DNA from: Alloalcanivorax dieselolei B5
GTDB lineage: Bacteria; Pseudomonadota; Gammaproteobacteria; Pseudomonadales; Alcanivoracaceae
NCBI RefSeq assembly: GCF_000300005.1
Contig: NC_018691.1
Location: 2,232,001-2,296,000 of the forward strand
Direction: 5' to 3'
DNA: 64,000 bases
In this document: in pieces, positions 54,499 to 63,255 of the stretch
Position numbering within the stretch: the first letter of the stretch is position 1
How the letters are laid out: each line of letters opens with the position of its first letter
Made by a program: the position numbers and the translations under genes
The notes under the pieces: model-generated
Told to the model about the DNA's origin: nothing
The model's database searches: none
The model's input: only the letters and a program-made list of their open reading frames with translations

Positions 54499-55005
54499 TT
54501 ACAAGTAGCCTTCTTCGGCGAAGGACAGAGGCGTGCCTTTGCCGATGATGAAATGGTCCAGAACACGGACATCCACCAGGTCCAGGGCCGCTTTTAAACG
54601 GGTTGTTGCATCCCGGTCGGCCCGGCTGGGTTCAGTGTCGCCTGAAGGGTGATTGTGGGCGAAGATGACCGCGGAGCAGTTGTGCTCAATGGCCCGTCTG
54701 ACTACGGCACGAGGGTAGATCGCAGCGCCGCTGATGCTGCCTCGAAACAAGGGTTCGTAGGCGATGACGCCATGGTGATTGTCGAGGAAGACGATGGCGA
54801 ACACTTCCAAAGGTTCGCTGGCCAACTGCAGACGGAGATATTCGCGGACAGCTAGAGAGCTGGTCAGCGAGGCTTCGCGTTTGAAGAGCTGGGCCTCCAG
54901 GATACCAATCGCTTCGCGAATAACCGGGTGCGTTTGGATACTGGTGTAGTCGATGGGGGTGCGGAGAGCGCCGTCATGGACGACAGGGACGTTATTGAAC
55001 GACAT
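54499..55005 (-). CDS. radC: RadC-like JAB/MPN-domain protein (second copy)
   Basis: A 168-residue RadC-family protein with the JAMM motif AHNHPSGDTEPSRADRDAT near 114-132 and the upstream VFAIVFLDNHHGVI strand. Like the copy at 37100 it lacks the helix-hairpin-helix domain, and the two are clearly diverged. AGGAGG lies before the start. Function unknown; it is a standard element backbone gene. Confidence 0.88.
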   Translation of the reverse strand: MSFNNVPVVHDGALRTPIDYTSIQTHPVIREAIGILEAQLFKREASLTSSLAVREYLRLQLASEPLEVFAIVFLDNHHGVIAYEPLFRGSISGAAIYPRAVVRRAIEHNCSAVIFAHNHPSGDTEPSRADRDATTRLKAALDLVDVRVLDHFIIGKGTPLSFAEEGYL

Positions 55006-55082
55006 GGAAACCTCCTGATGAATAATCTAAGGAGGCACTGACCCCGTGGGGCAAGGCCCCCGGGACGGTGGGTGGAATGAAG

Positions 55083-55100
55083 GGCCCCGAAAACGGGGCC
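55083..55100 (-). terminator. Perfect GC hairpin after the DUF3577 gene
   Basis: GGCCCCG-AAAA-CGGGGCC, 20 bases past the DUF3577 stop on the minus strand. The following bases are only moderately U-rich, so it may be a pause or processing hairpin rather than a full terminator. Confidence 0.4.
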
Positions 55101-55120
55101 TGGATTGAGGGTTAAAAAAA

Positions 55121-55897
55121 TCAAGCGGTGGCCTGAGCACTGCGCGCCCAGTCTTGGGCGTTGGCTTGGTGTTGCGCCTCGATGGCGGACTTGGCCGCAT
55201 CTGTGGGCAGGCGCCACACTTTAGCCTGACCGTCGAAGCGATAGCCTTGCTGCTTCAGCGCCGCTTTGCGTTCCTGGAAGTCCGGCGCGTCCTTGGACAA
55301 CTGAACGGTTTCAGGTAGTGCGATCTGCGCGGACTGACGCGGTGCTTCCTTCGGTGAGGAAGAGGCCTCGGCAGCGGGTGCCGGGCTGTCCTCGGAAGAC
55401 GTGGCTTCAGCCTGATCGTCCTGGCCACCCTGACTGGCTTGACCGGACGGATCCTGCTCCAACTGCGGCCGTTCCGCCTTTTCCGCTTTGTAGACCAACT
55501 GACCGTTCACCTTGATCCAACTGATGAACAGCAGGCGGGCCTTGAGGCTAACGCCGGTCTGGCCGGTTTTGTCACCCTTGGTGTAAGTGAAAGTATCGGC
55601 CCACAAGTCGCCGATTTTGAAGCTGATCAAGACTTTCTGATCCTGCTTCACGGCGTCCTCGTACTGCCGGACCAACGCCTCGGCCTCTTTGCCGCTGACA
55701 CGGCAGTCGAAGCGGGTGTACACCACATCGTCGGCGGCGCCGGACAGCGCCGCGATGTTGCACGCCAGGAAGGGATTGCCCTTCTTGGGAGATACCTCGC
55801 GGATACGGTTCAGGTACCCGATGCCGGTGGTGTGCAGATCGAAGTATTGCTTTTCTTGAGTAGATTGAGTCGGTTGAGTGGACTGAGCTGGGTTCAT
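55121..55897 (-). CDS. DUF3577 / STY4534-family element replication protein
   Basis: A 258-residue protein. Residues 15-130 match the STY4534/DUF3577 family (FDLHTTGIGYLNRIREVSPK, NPFLACNIAALSG, VLISFKIGDLWADTFTY). A Gln/Glu/Ser/Pro-rich linker follows, then a C-terminal module KQQGYRFDGQAKVWRLPTDA. The family is annotated as element replication/single-strand-binding-like; direct proof is lacking. AAGGAG lies before the start at 55897, and the structured leader copy C covers the upstream 170 bases. Confidence 0.85.
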   Translation of the reverse strand: MNPAQSTQPTQSTQEKQYFDLHTTGIGYLNRIREVSPKKGNPFLACNIAALSGAADDVVYTRFDCRVSGKEAEALVRQYEDAVKQDQKVLISFKIGDLWADTFTYTKGDKTGQTGVSLKARLLFISWIKVNGQLVYKAEKAERPQLEQDPSGQASQGGQDDQAEATSSEDSPAPAAEASSSPKEAPRQSAQIALPETVQLSKDAPDFQERKAALKQQGYRFDGQAKVWRLPTDAAKSAIEAQHQANAQDWARSAQATA

Positions 55898-55921
55898 GGT
55901 GATTCTCCTTAACGTTAAGAA

Positions 55922-56090
55922 AACACGGAGAAACACCACGCATAAGCGTGCCCCATGGGGACGTGTTTCCCCGTTGGGGTGAAAGTGAAAAAGGTGTCGA
56001 AGGTTGCCGGCTGGCGAAGGTTGAGAGTGGATCGAAGCCCGAAGGCTGCCTCGTTTCACGATCCGATAAGGCTTTTTTCAAGGGGCCGCT
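55922..56090. repeat. Leader-type repeat, copy C (full length)
   Basis: Gene-proximal part: CACGGAGAAACAC, an inner CACGCATAAGCGTG hairpin, CCCCATGGGGACGTGTTTCC and CCGTTGGGGTGAAA. Distal part from 56029: GGATCGAAGCCCGAAGGCTG, CGTTTCACGATCCG, CAAGGGGCC. Layout and order equal copy B. Confidence 0.65.
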
Positions 56091-56188
56091 TATCCCAGCG
56101 GTGAGGGTGTTCGATCAATATCTAATCAACGATGGCGGCGGGGTGTCAAGCTTTTGGGGCCAGCGCAACCCTTCGCACCGGAGTAAGG

Positions 56189-57004
56189 TCACGAATTGGG
56201 GCGATGCACGTGATAGTACAGACTACGGCGCCCGCTGATGCGTCGTGGCTTCGGTATGGGTTTTTCGCCGTTGACCCAGGTCGAGGCTTCCACCCAACCG
56301 GTTGCCTCCAGGGCGCGGGAGATCCGTTTGAGTGTGAATTCCGGAATGGCCTTGACCAGCGTGTCGGAGGTGAACAAGTAAACCGGGCCTTGCGGGGTCT
56401 CCTCTCGATAGCCGTATTCCCCCATGGGGATGGTGGGATTCTGCTTGGCGTGCCGCAGGTCGGTGAACCCGGTGTCGGCGTGGTGATCCAGAAACATCAC
56501 CATTAGTTGGTTTACCCTCTGGTATTCCCACGTCCGGTTGGTGCCGGGCTGCGTTGGGCCGACCAGCCGCTGGTGGTAGGCCTTGACGGTGTCCGGATGC
56601 ACGCCGTAGCAGCGAGCGAAAGTGTCTATCGGCAGGGTTTTAAGGTCATCAATCCGGTCCCGCCACCAGCGGTCCAACTGGTCCCGGTGGCGCATGGCCA
56701 CCCGTCGACGTAACTGATTCAAGGCGGTATGGCTGATCCCCAAGGCCGCCTTGGCCTCATTGAAGATAGGGAGGTCATGCAGAGCCTGAGCCAATACCGG
56801 CGTGAGGATCAGGCTGACACCCCGAGAGGGGATGCCAGGGCCGGGCACTTGGTCCATCCGCCAGCCGTATTCAATGAAAATACCGTGGGGGGAGCGCACC
56901 CGCTTGCGGACGGCCCAGTGTTCACCATCAATGTCCCAAGCCTCACCGATGATCTGGGTGCGGTGCCGATAACCGCTCTTGCAAGGATATGCTGGTCGAT
57001 TCAT
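56189..57004 (-). CDS. Hypothetical DNA-binding-like protein downstream of the T6SS immunity gene
   Basis: A 271-residue protein of unknown family. The middle has two helix-turn-helix-looking segments (NEAKAALGISHTALNQLRRR and DTFARCYGVHPDTVKAYHQR), and the C-terminal third contains a possible winged segment (VKAIPEFTLKRISRALEATG) and a very basic tail. The start at 57004 is 10 bases after the immunity stop, so it may be the last gene of the VgrG operon, or belong to the element that begins next to it. It could be a regulator or a replication-type protein. Confidence 0.55.
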   Translation of the reverse strand: MNRPAYPCKSGYRHRTQIIGEAWDIDGEHWAVRKRVRSPHGIFIEYGWRMDQVPGPGIPSRGVSLILTPVLAQALHDLPIFNEAKAALGISHTALNQLRRRVAMRHRDQLDRWWRDRIDDLKTLPIDTFARCYGVHPDTVKAYHQRLVGPTQPGTNRTWEYQRVNQLMVMFLDHHADTGFTDLRHAKQNPTIPMGEYGYREETPQGPVYLFTSDTLVKAIPEFTLKRISRALEATGWVEASTWVNGEKPIPKPRRISGRRSLYYHVHRPNS

Positions 57005-57014
57005 CGCTCAGGTC

Positions 57015-58163
57015 TTACTGTCCCTGCCTGGCATCCCACTGCCAGAACGTATCCCCGTAAGCACTGCCCTTGAAACTCGGCATGACCTCTCCCTTCTTGA
57101 AATAACGGCGGGAGCCCGCTTTTGCCGGGGTGAACCACCAGCCGGACTCAGGGCACGGCTGACCACCGGGGGTTCGGGGAGGGCGTACCGGAACATCAAC
57201 CGGCTCGACAGCGTCGTCGTACTCGCCTTCAATCTGTTCGACGAAGTACCACTTGCAGGAGTTGAGTGCCATACCTTCGTTTCTCAGGAAACGACTGGCC
57301 ATATTCGGGTTATCCAATTCCGAAGGGGAGAAGTTGCGCCCTCTTAGGTTGCGCACAAAAGTCTCGTATTCCGAAGGTGCGTATTGTTTGACCGCGTTAA
57401 CAAGCTCGGGGCCTTTGACCCAAAAGTTATCCCTTCCCGCTGCTTGAATGATCTTTCTTCCCAGATCATTGAAAGTGACGCATTTCCCAGGGCTGCCGTT
57501 GGTTTCCCCTCCTGTCCAACAAAACTGGAGCGCCCCTAGCGGGTCGTCTTGAGGTACATACACGCCTGTGCGTGGCGGCTTCTTCCCCGTCTCCGCTTCG
57601 ACAGCCATATGGACGACATACTTGGGGAGTCGGGGGAAAAGGTGGGCTATCCCCGGGTTGCTCGGGTCAGTGCGGGAGCCGTACCAATACGAATTAAAGG
57701 CGCTTTCCGTCATGTTTTTTGGTGGTCCAATCAGGCTGTCGATATAAGTGGCATAGCCGTAAACTTCGCTGAAAGCCTCCTCGAACTGTTTTTCCTCCTC
57801 GGGGGTAGTCCAGCCCATGGATAGGTTCCGGAGCATGCCGGAGCAGTTTTCTGCGCCTGTGTTGCTATAAACCTCAATGGCCCGCCGGGCGATCTGATGA
57901 ATCACACTTTGCCGCCATTCCTTCAACGCCGGGAAGCCGTAGGTGCTCCAGTTGGCCGCGGTGTCCCGCCATCCCCAGCGCGGATTGGCGATGTACTGGT
58001 CCCGGCCCTGTTGAAGCGCCGTATCAAGAGTGATTTCCGTGTCACCGATCAGCACATCCAGCCGGTCCTTCAGGCCCTGTAAGTACGCCTGCGAGGTGTA
58101 GTGATACAGCACCGTGGCCTGACGCTTTTGCCATACGTTCAGGGTCATAGGCGAGCCGCTCAT
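57015..58163 (-). CDS. Imm71/Imm72-like immunity protein
   Basis: A 382-residue protein. The N-terminal region (LNVWQKRQATVLYHYTSQAY) resembles the Imm71 immunity family, and the last 50 residues (CPESGWWFTPAKAGSRRYFK, GDTFWQWDA) resemble Imm72, an SH3-like tail. Its start overlaps the effector stop (ATGA, 58160-58163), as expected of an effector-immunity pair. It should bind and neutralise the protein encoded just upstream. Family assignment is from pattern memory and is moderate. Confidence 0.65.
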   Translation of the reverse strand: MSGSPMTLNVWQKRQATVLYHYTSQAYLQGLKDRLDVLIGDTEITLDTALQQGRDQYIANPRWGWRDTAANWSTYGFPALKEWRQSVIHQIARRAIEVYSNTGAENCSGMLRNLSMGWTTPEEEKQFEEAFSEVYGYATYIDSLIGPPKNMTESAFNSYWYGSRTDPSNPGIAHLFPRLPKYVVHMAVEAETGKKPPRTGVYVPQDDPLGALQFCWTGGETNGSPGKCVTFNDLGRKIIQAAGRDNFWVKGPELVNAVKQYAPSEYETFVRNLRGRNFSPSELDNPNMASRFLRNEGMALNSCKWYFVEQIEGEYDDAVEPVDVPVRPPRTPGGQPCPESGWWFTPAKAGSRRYFKKGEVMPSFKGSAYGDTFWQWDARQGQ

Positions 58164-59803
58164 GAGCCGTCTCCTTGTTTCGTCACTTGCCCAGGCAGAT
58201 TAGGCAGGCCCAGTTTGACGTCCTCCAACTGGGCGTCGAAGTCCGTGGTGCCCCAACCAGTATCATAGGGACCTTGGATGCGCGGGTCATTGACGGCTTC
58301 CCGCAGACTGACGTGACGAGCCTTTTCTGCCTCTGGTAAGTCTTTAAAGGCGGAGTAGTCCAGTTCTGTCGGGTCCAATCGTCCACTCATGTCATCGGAC
58401 TGCCGGAAAAACCGGAAAGTATCTGAAACGGTACCGGTCGGATTGCCTTGATCTGCAGTCATAATAACGATTTGCTCCCATCCGCCTTCCAGATACTTGC
58501 CTTCCATTTCAGGCACTTGCTCCAAGACCTGACTGGCGGCGGGACCACGCCACACATTCACACGGCCTCCTGCGGGGATATCCAGCACCACGAATTGCCC
58601 ATTGGGGTTCCACTGGGGCCACACCGCCAGGAATTGACGCCAATCGCTTTTCGGGTCCTCCGCCTGTTTCATCAACCTCATAAAGTCTTCCTCCAACATC
58701 CAGCAGTCTCCGGCTGCGCCGTTGGAGGGTGAAGTCACACGATATAGCTTTTGCGGTCCCTCAAGGACATCGGGGCGAACACGATGAAATGTAGTAATCT
58801 GCCTATCTGATAGCATTGGAAAGTCGCTGTTGGTGAGCCGCTTCTCCTCCAATAAATCAAGCCAGTCTCCCCGTAGATCATCCATAAGATCCCCATCCTT
58901 AGGATTTAACCCCGGGTGCGGCGGCTCGCCTTCCTTCAACCACCGCGGCGGTGGGTCTGACTGGCGCATCAAGGTCACGGCCTTGGTTTGAGGCAGTGTT
59001 CCTCGGAAATGCACGTTGAGGGTGTTGACCCGGGCGCCGCGGTACAGCAGGTGCTCAGCGTCCAGGCGGCGGATGATCTGGTCCAGCACCTCCTGGATCG
59101 GAGCAATTGCCTCGCCGACATAGTTGTCGAATTGCCGGCGAATCTTCAGCACGGTCTCCAGGACCGCTTGGGCGCGGGCCCCTACGACAGGGACGAGTTT
59201 CACCTTGTCCGTCAGTTCGCGAAATTTTGCGATGCCGGTGTCGAACGCCCGAGTCAGACTTCCAGGATCTACTCTTCCTTTCAACTTGCGGGTTTCGTCG
59301 GCGAGATAGCCGAAGATGTCGTCGATCTTAAGGGCCTTCCAGTACTGCTCCACCTCTTTCTTGCGCAGGAAAGTGATCACCCAGGTCATGGCCTCTTCTA
59401 TCGCTGTGGCAAGCTGACGCCCTCCAAAACGGCGGACAAACAGGAAGAAGATCTTCAACACACCCTTGAGCAGTGAACCCAGGGAGGGGATAAGGCCAAT
59501 CAGCGTCAGACACAACGCGATCCAGGACCATTTGTCCGAGCTGTCCTCATTGAGGTGCATGCAGTTCGCGATGATGTCGCGCACATCGCATATTTGATCC
59601 ACCACCGGGATCATCGAAATCGCGGCGTCGAACGTGACCTGTCCGGTACTGCGATCCAGGTTGAAATCCCCCTGAATCGCTTCCCAAAGCCAGATCGCCA
59701 CATCGCGGCGCCCCTCATCAAAACGGACATAGGTGTCGGTCAGGAATGCCAGGGCGTCCCGTAGCTCCTGTTCCGTTGCGGGGCCGTTGCCAGGCGGGCT
59801 CAT
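58160..59803 (-). CDS. Putative type VI secretion effector with membrane segment
   Basis: A 547-residue protein. Residues about 90-125 hold hydrophobic helices (WSWIALCLTLIGLIPSLGSL, GVLKIFFLFV), helical region to about 250, then a C-terminal domain of about 290 residues starting RGARVNTLNVHFRG. That domain has LYRVTSPSNGAAGDCW, FVVLDIPAGGRVNVWRGPAA and YLEGGWEQIVI, a layout reminiscent of ADP-ribosyltransferase-fold toxins, though the R-S-E triad cannot be confirmed by eye. AAGGAG lies before the start. It follows vgrG by 56 bases and overlaps the immunity gene. Delivery on the VgrG spike into rival cells is the expected use. Confidence 0.65.
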   Translation of the reverse strand: MSPPGNGPATEQELRDALAFLTDTYVRFDEGRRDVAIWLWEAIQGDFNLDRSTGQVTFDAAISMIPVVDQICDVRDIIANCMHLNEDSSDKWSWIALCLTLIGLIPSLGSLLKGVLKIFFLFVRRFGGRQLATAIEEAMTWVITFLRKKEVEQYWKALKIDDIFGYLADETRKLKGRVDPGSLTRAFDTGIAKFRELTDKVKLVPVVGARAQAVLETVLKIRRQFDNYVGEAIAPIQEVLDQIIRRLDAEHLLYRGARVNTLNVHFRGTLPQTKAVTLMRQSDPPPRWLKEGEPPHPGLNPKDGDLMDDLRGDWLDLLEEKRLTNSDFPMLSDRQITTFHRVRPDVLEGPQKLYRVTSPSNGAAGDCWMLEEDFMRLMKQAEDPKSDWRQFLAVWPQWNPNGQFVVLDIPAGGRVNVWRGPAASQVLEQVPEMEGKYLEGGWEQIVIMTADQGNPTGTVSDTFRFFRQSDDMSGRLDPTELDYSAFKDLPEAEKARHVSLREAVNDPRIQGPYDTGWGTTDFDAQLEDVKLGLPNLPGQVTKQGDGS

Positions 59804-59859
59804 GTTTGTGACTCCTTCACTGAACGACGCTTCCTTGATAGTCCGGTGTGCCTGGCGTC

Positions 59860-62697
59860 TCAGGCATGGTTATCACCGGCGTCTGGAATTTGAAGATCGA
59901 AGAGGGAGGCTAAGGGCTGATCGGTCTCCGGTGTGCGCGGTTTGTACACCACGTTCTCCACCGGCTTATTGTCCACTCGTTCGTGCCGGCCTTCGCCGTT
60001 CGCGTCCAACTGTCCCGACACCGTGGAACCGTCCTGGAACAGAATGTCGTAATCCGCCTGGGCGATGCCCACCCCCGTATCGGGATCTCGATAATCCAAC
60101 GCGATCCAATCCACCGCCTCATGGGTTGGAAGGTCTGACTTGGCAGAGGGCAGGGCTGGTATCGAAACGCTGCCGGCCTGGCCCGGCTCCAACGACTTTA
60201 TGGAACCTTTGATGGTGAAGGTACCGGGGCAGCGGAAGAAGATGTTGGCGCCGTCGAGGACGATTTCGGTCTGGCCGCTTTGCAGGGTGATTTTTTCCTT
60301 AGCGAGGACGCTGACCTTGCCTTCACTGCTGGTGGCGGTGATGGCCTGGTCGGCGAGCAGTTCCAGCGGCCCGCCGTTGGCCTGCAGGGAGACCGGACCG
60401 TTTTCGCTGATGATCTTGAGCGGGCCTTTGTGGCTGTAGAGGCCGGCGCTGCCGCCGCTGGCCAGGGCGAGATTATCGCCGGCGCTGATGTGGCCGTCGC
60501 TCTGGGTGGTGATGTGCAGGTGCTCGCCGGCCATGGCGGCGGCGCTTTTGTCGCTGTTGAGGACGATGTGATCCGGGCTTTCCAATACCAGTTTCGGATC
60601 GGCGAAGGTTTCCACTGGCTGGTCGCTGTCTTCACGGCTGCCGGGCCTCGGCTTGAACGGCGACTGGCCGGCCACCGGAGCGGTGTAGCGGCCGTCGACT
60701 TGCGGGTCCAGAGCCTCGCGGAAGGCGGTTTGCGCGGCATTGCCGGCCAGGCCCGGCGCGCCGGCGGCGGTGGCGGCGTCATGCAGGGCCTGGGCGGTGC
60801 GTTCCGCGCCTTTGAGCTGGGCCACCGCTTCGTTCATTTCCATCTGGGTGCCCTGGCCTTTGGCCTTGGCGCTGGCCGATATCAGCAATCCACGGCCGGC
60901 GCGCACGGTGGTCCAGGCCTGGGTGGCCAGTTCCCAGCCCTGACCGCGCAGGGCGCCACGCCGGGTGGGTCCCGGGGTGACGCTGTAATCCACCAGATAG
61001 CCCAGCCCCAGGCCGCTGCGGGCCAGGCTGGTTTCTAGCCGCACGCTCACTTGTTTCGGGGTGTCGTCCAGCAGCAGACGCTGCAGGGTCGGGCTGTGGT
61101 CGCCCTGGCCGTCGTGCTCCCGGGTTTGCAGGCCGCTGACGGTGCCGGCGTGGTTGGTGCCGTCTTCCCGGGCGACACCGAACGGCGGCTTCACTTCGCC
61201 GTTGTAGAGTTGGCCGATGACTACTGGCTGGTCGATATCCCCCTGGCGGAACTCGACCAAGACCTCGCTATCGATCCGGGGCAGGAAGTTGGCGCCCCAG
61301 TTGGGACCAGCCAGAGCCTCGGCCACCGGCACCCAAATCCCCGAAGACGCATCGCCAGGGGCATGACCCGATTGGGGGGCACCGGCATCGTTAAGGCCAC
61401 CGGGGTTGGGAGCGTCCCCGCGCTGCCAAGTGTATTGGATGCGCACCTGGTGGTCGCGACTGCTGGTTACGGCGTCGCCGGGGTGGCCCACCACTCTCGC
61501 CAGCAGCGGGCCGCCCACCTCGGGCTTGGGGCGGGGCACAGGGGCTATGGGAGTGGTGGCCGGAATGGCCAGGAAAGCGTTGCGGTACTGGCCGGCCTTG
61601 AGGGTGTCGTCGCCGAGCTGCTCGCCAGCGTGGCCCAGGTTGTTCACCGCTGCGTGTTCCAACACCAGAGCCACATAGGGCCCTTCATCACAACGCGGAT
61701 GGCCGCTCAAGGTAAAGGCTTCACCGGTGGCCAGGGTGCGTACCCGACTTTCGCCGCGATGGACCCGTTGTAACACCCGCAAGGCATCCAGATGGTGGCC
61801 AGCGGTCCGTTCCGCCTGTTCGGCGCTGTCGAAGCGGGCATCCTGGCGGTGCCAGTAGATCTCCCGTACCGGCAGACCATCTGGGTCGGTGGCTTCGGCG
61901 CGACCAGTGACGGTACGTACCTTGCTGCTGTGCCAGCTGGCCACCTGCACCGCGTTGGGGGTGAGGCGGCTACCGTCGGTGAAGCGGGTCACCGAAGGTC
62001 GGCTTTCCTCGGAGCGGTCATTATGGAAATCCAGGGAGGGACCTTCCGGCAGGCAGGCGTGCTGGTCGAACACCACCAAAGTCACCGGCGGGCCGCCGTC
62101 CTTGGCATCCTCTTGGCCGTCCTGGCGATGCTCAAAACGCCAGGCCAGTCCGTATTCCGTCATCAATCGCTGACAGAAGGCCCACTGGTTTTCCCGGTAC
62201 TGGGTGATCATGGGCCGTTGCGGCAACGGGGCCATGAGATCAAAGCGGACGGCGGCTTCGGGGTATTCGCCGATGATGCGCTCGATAACGTCTTGGGCGG
62301 AGCACTGAGGGAAGATCTCGCTGTTCAAGCGTTCTTCCAGCCAGAAGCTCCAGGAACCCAGGACCAGCTCGCAGCGGGGCAAACCGTCCATGTCCCGGTA
62401 TTGATAGGAGTCTACACAGACACCGTGCCAGCGGCGCCAGCCGCCATCCGGACAGCGCAGGGACAGCGTCATCGGCTGGCCGTTCAAGACGTCACCAATG
62501 TCCTCATCCCGACGGTCCGAGCCGGTAATGAAGCAGTCGATGGTGAAGGTGTACTCGCCACAGACTTCCTCGCGGCCCCGGAAGCGCTCCACCACCAGGC
62601 CTTCCGCCGCGGCGTCGACTTCGATCAGGCGTTGGTTTTGGAGTGGGGTGGCCAGGGCAGCCAGGATATCGCGGCCAAGCGAAAAGGGATCGGTCAT
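59860..62697 (-). CDS. vgrG: VgrG (TssI) spike protein with C-terminal extension
   Basis: A 945-residue VgrG. The gp27-like N-terminal part (FRGREEVCGEYTFTIDCFIT, GVCVDSYQYRDMDGLPRCEL) is followed by the gp5-like OB part (RVVGHPGDAVTSSRDHQVRI, EVLVEFRQGDIDQPVVIGQLYN) and a DUF2345 needle (about 690-850). The last 90 residues (EAVDWIALDYRDPDTGVGIA, DGSTVSGQLDANGEGRHERV) form a transthyretin-like tail used in related VgrGs to dock an effector. GGAGAAGG lies before the start. The remaining T6SS structural genes are not in the window, so this is an orphan vgrG island. Confidence 0.95.
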   Translation of the reverse strand: MTDPFSLGRDILAALATPLQNQRLIEVDAAAEGLVVERFRGREEVCGEYTFTIDCFITGSDRRDEDIGDVLNGQPMTLSLRCPDGGWRRWHGVCVDSYQYRDMDGLPRCELVLGSWSFWLEERLNSEIFPQCSAQDVIERIIGEYPEAAVRFDLMAPLPQRPMITQYRENQWAFCQRLMTEYGLAWRFEHRQDGQEDAKDGGPPVTLVVFDQHACLPEGPSLDFHNDRSEESRPSVTRFTDGSRLTPNAVQVASWHSSKVRTVTGRAEATDPDGLPVREIYWHRQDARFDSAEQAERTAGHHLDALRVLQRVHRGESRVRTLATGEAFTLSGHPRCDEGPYVALVLEHAAVNNLGHAGEQLGDDTLKAGQYRNAFLAIPATTPIAPVPRPKPEVGGPLLARVVGHPGDAVTSSRDHQVRIQYTWQRGDAPNPGGLNDAGAPQSGHAPGDASSGIWVPVAEALAGPNWGANFLPRIDSEVLVEFRQGDIDQPVVIGQLYNGEVKPPFGVAREDGTNHAGTVSGLQTREHDGQGDHSPTLQRLLLDDTPKQVSVRLETSLARSGLGLGYLVDYSVTPGPTRRGALRGQGWELATQAWTTVRAGRGLLISASAKAKGQGTQMEMNEAVAQLKGAERTAQALHDAATAAGAPGLAGNAAQTAFREALDPQVDGRYTAPVAGQSPFKPRPGSREDSDQPVETFADPKLVLESPDHIVLNSDKSAAAMAGEHLHITTQSDGHISAGDNLALASGGSAGLYSHKGPLKIISENGPVSLQANGGPLELLADQAITATSSEGKVSVLAKEKITLQSGQTEIVLDGANIFFRCPGTFTIKGSIKSLEPGQAGSVSIPALPSAKSDLPTHEAVDWIALDYRDPDTGVGIAQADYDILFQDGSTVSGQLDANGEGRHERVDNKPVENVVYKPRTPETDQPLASLFDLQIPDAGDNHA

Positions 62698-62772
62698 GGA
62701 AATCCTTCTCCAATATCTATCATCAGCGAATCCGGCTGAGTTCAGCGAAGCATAGCAAGCTCGGGCAGGGCG

Positions 62773-63255
62773 TCAACCTGGAGGGCTGATCCCTTGAAGG
62801 GTGCCCGTTACCCATACAAGATACGTCTTGACCGTCTGGCCATTATGTCGTGTCGGAGCAACATCTCCGCCAGTGGCCCGAAGGCGGGAATGACAACCAT
62901 AGCGCTGAATCCGGGTATCCTCCGTGAAAGTCAGAAGATGCCCGTTGGCGGAAAGAGCGGTGATTCCGCTTATCACGCCGGCGCTTAGGCAAGCTTCCGG
63001 TGACATCCATTGGTCTCTACAATGTACTTGCATCTGTTCTGCGCGTATCACCACGGTGTCAGCCAGCAGCAATTCAGCCCCACCGGGGAATGTAATGCGA
63101 AGGGTGTCGGGGTAGGCATCAGGATGAAAAGGGTCTCGGCGGCGCAGTTCGGCGTGTTCATCCAGAACCCGCTGCGCCTGCCATTGGTAATCCTCAAACA
63201 GGGCGTGCCAGTCTATCCCCGGCGCGTCTCGTGCCTGTCTCTCGTCATGTGTCAT
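62773..63255 (-). CDS. Hypothetical protein upstream of vgrG
   Basis: About 160 residues from an ATG at 63255 (GGAT 9 bases upstream); longer in-frame starts exist at 63324 and 63333. No domain recognised. The N-terminal part is charged and helical (RDAPGIDWHALFEDYQWQAQ), the middle has beta-like LRITFPGGAELLLADTVVIR, and the C-terminus is short and polar. No signal peptide in the preferred form. It precedes vgrG by 75 bases on the same strand and may belong to the cassette. Confidence 0.5.
   Translation of the reverse strand: MTHDERQARDAPGIDWHALFEDYQWQAQRVLDEHAELRRRDPFHPDAYPDTLRITFPGGAELLLADTVVIRAEQMQVHCRDQWMSPEACLSAGVISGITALSANGHLLTFTEDTRIQRYGCHSRLRATGGDVAPTRHNGQTVKTYLVWVTGTLQGISPPG

Noticed and set aside
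60280-61773. Plus-strand ORFs opposite vgrG
   Set aside because: Shadows of the GC-rich vgrG reading frame; no ribosome sites or domains.
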